Shown piece after piece: positions 61,312-64,000 of a stretch of 64,000 nucleotides of DNA (position 1 is the stretch's first letter; each line of letters opens with the position of its first letter). The stretch comes from VBOC01 sp964512655 (GTDB lineage Bacteria; Bacteroidota; Ignavibacteria; UBA10030; SZUA-254). A program made the position numbers and the translations under genes. The stretch lies in assembly GCA_964512655.1 (NCBI GenBank), contig CAZEJT010000001.1:310001-374000 (forward strand). The letters are read 5' to 3'. The notes under the pieces were generated by a model that was not told the origin of the DNA, made no database searches, and saw only the letters and a list, made by a program, of their open reading frames with translations.

Positions 61312-62085
61312 TCACGAGGTTCTGTCGGAGCGTACGACGGCTGCCGAACCCCAGAATGTCAAAAAGGCGAACGCCGCGGTGACGGCGAATGCGACGGGGA
61401 GCGCAACGAACTCATGCACGGGCGCCGGGGCCTGGAGATAGAGCGCCTCCCTCAGGGCGGCGATGCCGTAGGAGAGGGGATTGATGATCATGAGGCCTTT
61501 GAGCCAGCCCGCGGCTCCGGAGGCGGGGAAGAGGCTCCCCGAGAGGAGCCACAGCGGGATAAGGAACAGGTTCATGATGGCATGAAAGCCCTGGGTCGAA
61601 TCCATCCGCCACGCGATCATGAACCCGAGCCCGGTGAGGCCGAATGAAATCACCGCCAGAATGACGACGATGACGAGGACGGATCCGAACCCCAGCGATA
61701 TTCCGACCGCCGGGGCGAGAAGGAGAAGGATCAGGGCCTGAAGGAGCGACAGAACCGTCCCTCCCAGAATCTTGCCAAGCGCGATGCTCGACCGCGGAAC
61801 GGGGGCGACGATGACGGACTGCAGGAAGCCTTCACGCCTGTCCTCGATAATCGAAATTGTTGAGAATATCGCCGTAAAGAGAATCACCAGGACGATCGTT
61901 CCCGGATAGAAATACTCGAGATAGTTGACGTCGGGCGGCGCATCCGGATAGCGGAACGAGGTGCGGAGGCCGGAGCCGATCAGAAACCAAAACACAAGGG
62001 GCGAACCGATGACGCCGATCATCCGGCTTCGCTGCCGGTAAAACCTGATAAGCTCCCGCCGCGTGAGGCTCAACGCCGCTCTCAT
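61312..62085 (-). CDS. ABC-2 type transporter permease
   Basis: 257 residues, six hydrophobic segments, with the ABC-2 signature IIEDRREGFLQSVIVAPVPRSSIALGK (written here in two parts of the same loop) and a C-terminal LMIINPLSYGIAALREAL motif. It pairs with the ATPase gene just upstream, 4 bases apart. Such pairs in oxidase-assembly clusters are thought to export an unknown factor needed for oxidase or haem maturation. Confidence 0.85.
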   Translation of the reverse strand: MRAALSLTRRELIRFYRQRSRMIGVIGSPLVFWFLIGSGLRTSFRYPDAPPDVNYLEYFYPGTIVLVILFTAIFSTISIIEDRREGFLQSVIVAPVPRSSIALGKILGGTVLSLLQALILLLLAPAVGISLGFGSVLVIVVILAVISFGLTGLGFMIAWRMDSTQGFHAIMNLFLIPLWLLSGSLFPASGAAGWLKGLMIINPLSYGIAALREALYLQAPAPVHEFVALPVAFAVTAAFAFLTFWGSAAVVRSDRTS

Positions 62086-62089
62086 GCGA

Positions 62090-63172
62090 TCAGCCCTCGT
62101 TCCCGTAAGAATCGAGAAACCGGCGCCCCGTACGGCGGATGAAGACGTCTTCCAGCGTGGGCTTGGAGTATGACACTGCCTCGATCCGCCCCGGAAGCGC
62201 GCGCACGAGCTCGGGGATGAACTCGTGGCCAGCCGTGCGCTCGATTCGAACGGCGCTTCCGACCACCTGCGGGTCTCCCCCGAACGCGGTGCGGATCAGG
62301 CGCGCGACCCCGGCGGCGTCGGGAGTGGTAACGGAGATGACGTCTCCGCCGATGCCGGCTTTCAAATCCGCCGGGGATCCGAGAGCGACGAGCCGGCCGA
62401 GGTCGAGGATGCCGAGCGTGTCGCACAGATCCGCTTCATCGAGAATGTGCGTTGTGAGGAGAACGGTGACTCCGTCGCGCGAGCATAACTCCCTGAGATA
62501 CGAGTCGAAATCCTTCCGCGCCCCCGGATCGAGTCCGGTGCTCGGTTCGTCGAGCACCAGGAGCCGAGGTTTGTGGAGCATCGCCTTGGCGAGCTCCACC
62601 CGCCGCTGCATTCCGCCCGAGAGCCGTTCGACCGGATCGCCTGCGCGTGGGGCGATTCCGAATTGCCCGAGCACCTCCTCTATCCTCGCGGAGAGCTCCG
62701 CTCCATGCAAACCGTAGAGGCTCCCCTGGCAGTCAAGGTTTTCGCGCGACGTGAGTTTCAGGTCGAGGCTTGGCCTCTGAAATACGACTCCGATCGTTCT
62801 CCTCGATGCCGCGAGGTCGGCGAAGAGGTCCGCGCCAAACACCCGGACACCTCCGGAGTCCGGCCTCATGAGCGTCGAGAGGATCCGGAAGAGGGTGCTT
62901 TTGCCGCTTCCGTTCGGTCCGAGGAGGCAGAACATCTCTCCCGGGTTTACGCCGAAGGAGACGCCGTCGAGTGCCGGTGCAGGGAGACCGGGGGCTGCAT
63001 TCTTTGTGCCGGTAGATGTTCGCGCGAAGAGGCGAGGCGGTGGCCTGAGACGGGGGTATGTGTGTGTGAGGCGATCGACTTCGACAGCCGTGCGCGCCGG
63101 GGCGGTGTGCGCCGCGAGCGGCCCGGGAGGAACGGCTACGCTTTGTCCAGCGCCATCAGGAGCATGAGGCAC
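62090..63172 (-). CDS. ABC transporter ATP-binding protein
   Basis: 360 residues from the GTG at 63172; no other usual start lies between it and the conserved core, so it overlaps the CyoE gene by 37 bases. Walker A LLGPNGSGKSTLFR, signature RLSGGMQRRVELAKAM, Walker B LLVLDEPSTGLDP and H-loop LLTTHILDEAD are all intact. An unusual proline/arginine-rich insert of about 30 residues separates the first strand (VEVDRLTHTYP) from Walker A. Partner of the permease at 61312. Confidence 0.85.
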   Translation of the reverse strand: MPHAPDGAGQSVAVPPGPLAAHTAPARTAVEVDRLTHTYPRLRPPPRLFARTSTGTKNAAPGLPAPALDGVSFGVNPGEMFCLLGPNGSGKSTLFRILSTLMRPDSGGVRVFGADLFADLAASRRTIGVVFQRPSLDLKLTSRENLDCQGSLYGLHGAELSARIEEVLGQFGIAPRAGDPVERLSGGMQRRVELAKAMLHKPRLLVLDEPSTGLDPGARKDFDSYLRELCSRDGVTVLLTTHILDEADLCDTLGILDLGRLVALGSPADLKAGIGGDVISVTTPDAAGVARLIRTAFGGDPQVVGSAVRIERTAGHEFIPELVRALPGRIEAVSYSKPTLEDVFIRRTGRRFLDSYGNEG

Positions 63173-64000
63173 GGGAGATACACCAATGAACCGAAGAAAA
63201 GACGCCAGGAGGTCGAGGTAAATTCCCCCGGGAAGTCGCACCCGGGATGGTTGGACTCCTTCACCAAGAGGATGCCGATTCCGAGAAACCCGAGGCCGAG
63301 AAGCGCGGCTCCGGCGACTGAGACCGCGCCGGTCATCCCCGCCAGCGCGGGGCCAATGCTTGAGGCCAACAGGGCCACGCTGTACCAGAGGATCTGGCGG
63401 CTCGTCCTCTTTCCGGCAGGATCGTCGACCGTCAGGATCTTGAATCCGGCGCGGGCGTAGTCCCTCCTGTATAACCATGCGAGCGAGAGGAAATGCGGCA
63501 TCTGCCAGCAAAAGAGGATGGCGAACAGAACCGCCGCCTCCGGAGTGATTTCGTTTCTGACCGCGGTCCAGCCCATGACCGGAGGAAGGGCGCCCGGGAC
63601 AGCTCCGATCAGCGTGGAGTGCGGGGTGATCCTCTTCAGGGGAGTATAGAGGAAGATGTACGTCGCGAACGTTACCGCCCCGAGAAAACCGGTGAGGACG
63701 TTCGTGAACAGGGTGAGCTCGAGGAGCCCGGCGGCCGAAATCGTGATCCCGAACACGAGGCATGTCTGGGGATCAAGCCGGCCGGAAGGAAGAGGCCTCC
63801 GCTCGGTACGCTTCATGAGCCCGTCGTACTCGCGCTCGATAAACTGGTTGAGAGCTCCGGCTCCGCCCCCGAGAAGAACCGTGCCAAGGGCGACATGCAG
63901 GAACAGCACGAAATCGAATGCCCCGCTCGAGGCGAGATAGAACCCGCAGAGAGCCGTCAGAACCGAGAGGCCGGTCAGCTCGGGCTTCATCAGCTCGAGG
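63136..64000 (-). CDS. ctaB: Protohaem IX farnesyltransferase (CyoE/CtaB), 5' end outside window
   Basis: At least 288 residues; the frame is open to the window edge (LEL before MKPELT), and the family normally has a few more N-terminal residues, so the ATG at 63990 is probably internal. UbiA-fold prenyltransferase with nine hydrophobic segments, the diphosphate motif NQFIEREYDGLMKRTERRPL (Glu replaces the usual first Asp) and the second motif YRRDYARAGFKIL. Converts haem B to haem O for oxidase. It opens the oxidase-assembly operon. Confidence 0.88.
   Translation of the reverse strand, partial: LELMKPELTGLSVLTALCGFYLASSGAFDFVLFLHVALGTVLLGGGAGALNQFIEREYDGLMKRTERRPLPSGRLDPQTCLVFGITISAAGLLELTLFTNVLTGFLGAVTFATYIFLYTPLKRITPHSTLIGAVPGALPPVMGWTAVRNEITPEAAVLFAILFCWQMPHFLSLAWLYRRDYARAGFKILTVDDPAGKRTSRQILWYSVALLASSIGPALAGMTGAVSVAGAALLGLGFLGIGILLVKESNHPGCDFPGEFTSTSWRLFFGSLVYLPCLMLLMALDKA

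Overview
The window comes from a GC-rich bacterium of the FCB group, most likely the Ignavibacteria/Chlorobi side of Bacteroidota. The evidence is three very large exported proteins ending in type A type-IX-secretion sorting domains (NYPNPFNP motif), a GWxTD-domain protein, start codons mostly without Shine-Dalgarno sequences, and promoters of one form (TTGnnn, 17-bp spacer, TAnnTT). I see no phage, insertion sequence, rRNA or CRISPR array.

Layout. 1-9.6 kb: two secreted T9SS cargo proteins, one cut by the window edge and one of 2289 residues with a long 5' leader. 9.7-13.7 kb: plus-strand envelope operon (GWxTD protein, lipid A acyltransferase, heptosyltransferase, tRNA threonylcarbamoylation enzyme). 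13.9-20.9 kb: tRNA-Arg(CCG), a TPR membrane protein, a MATE exporter and a partner-switching module (two PP2C/SpoIIE phosphatases around a STAS antagonist and an anti-sigma kinase). 21.2-28.7 kb: prmC, dtd, a degenerate peptidase-like protein, a phosphoglycerate-mutase-like enzyme, comEC and an acyl-CoA mutase large subunit. 28.6-34.0 kb, minus strand: dus, type III polyketide synthase, polX, LiaF-like and nth as one operon. 34.0-38.3 kb: a third T9SS cargo protein and an NAD-type isocitrate dehydrogenase.

38.5-52.3 kb is the centrepiece: a minus-strand aromatic amino acid supraoperon, trpE-G-D-C-F, DAHP synthase, trpB-A, aroB, aroDE fusion, aroA, a chorismate synthase-chorismate mutase fusion, and tyrA. 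Ahead of trpE lies a complete attenuator: a canonical promoter, a 29-codon leader ORF containing Phe-Trp-Tyr-Trp-Tyr-Trp-Phe, and an intrinsic terminator. One leader peptide could therefore sense all three products of the operon it controls. Shikimate kinase and prephenate dehydratase are not in the window.

52.4-60.0 kb: a CzcCBA-type heavy-metal RND efflux operon that also carries DUF2279 and DUF190 genes; its adaptor gene has an in-frame TAG 20 codons before the expected end. 60.3-64.0 kb: cytochrome oxidase assembly genes (DUF420, SCO, ABC-2 exporter, CyoE/CtaB).

Intergenic DNA holds two dispersed palindrome families. Family A is a 30-bp palindrome with eight copies, all in the same orientation. 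Family B is a GTAG-tagged REP-like element that often supplies the stop codon of the neighbouring gene. At three places a gene end plus a family A palindrome is tandemly duplicated; at tyrA this has put the start codon inside the palindrome and left an upstream remnant ORF that overlaps it as GTGA.
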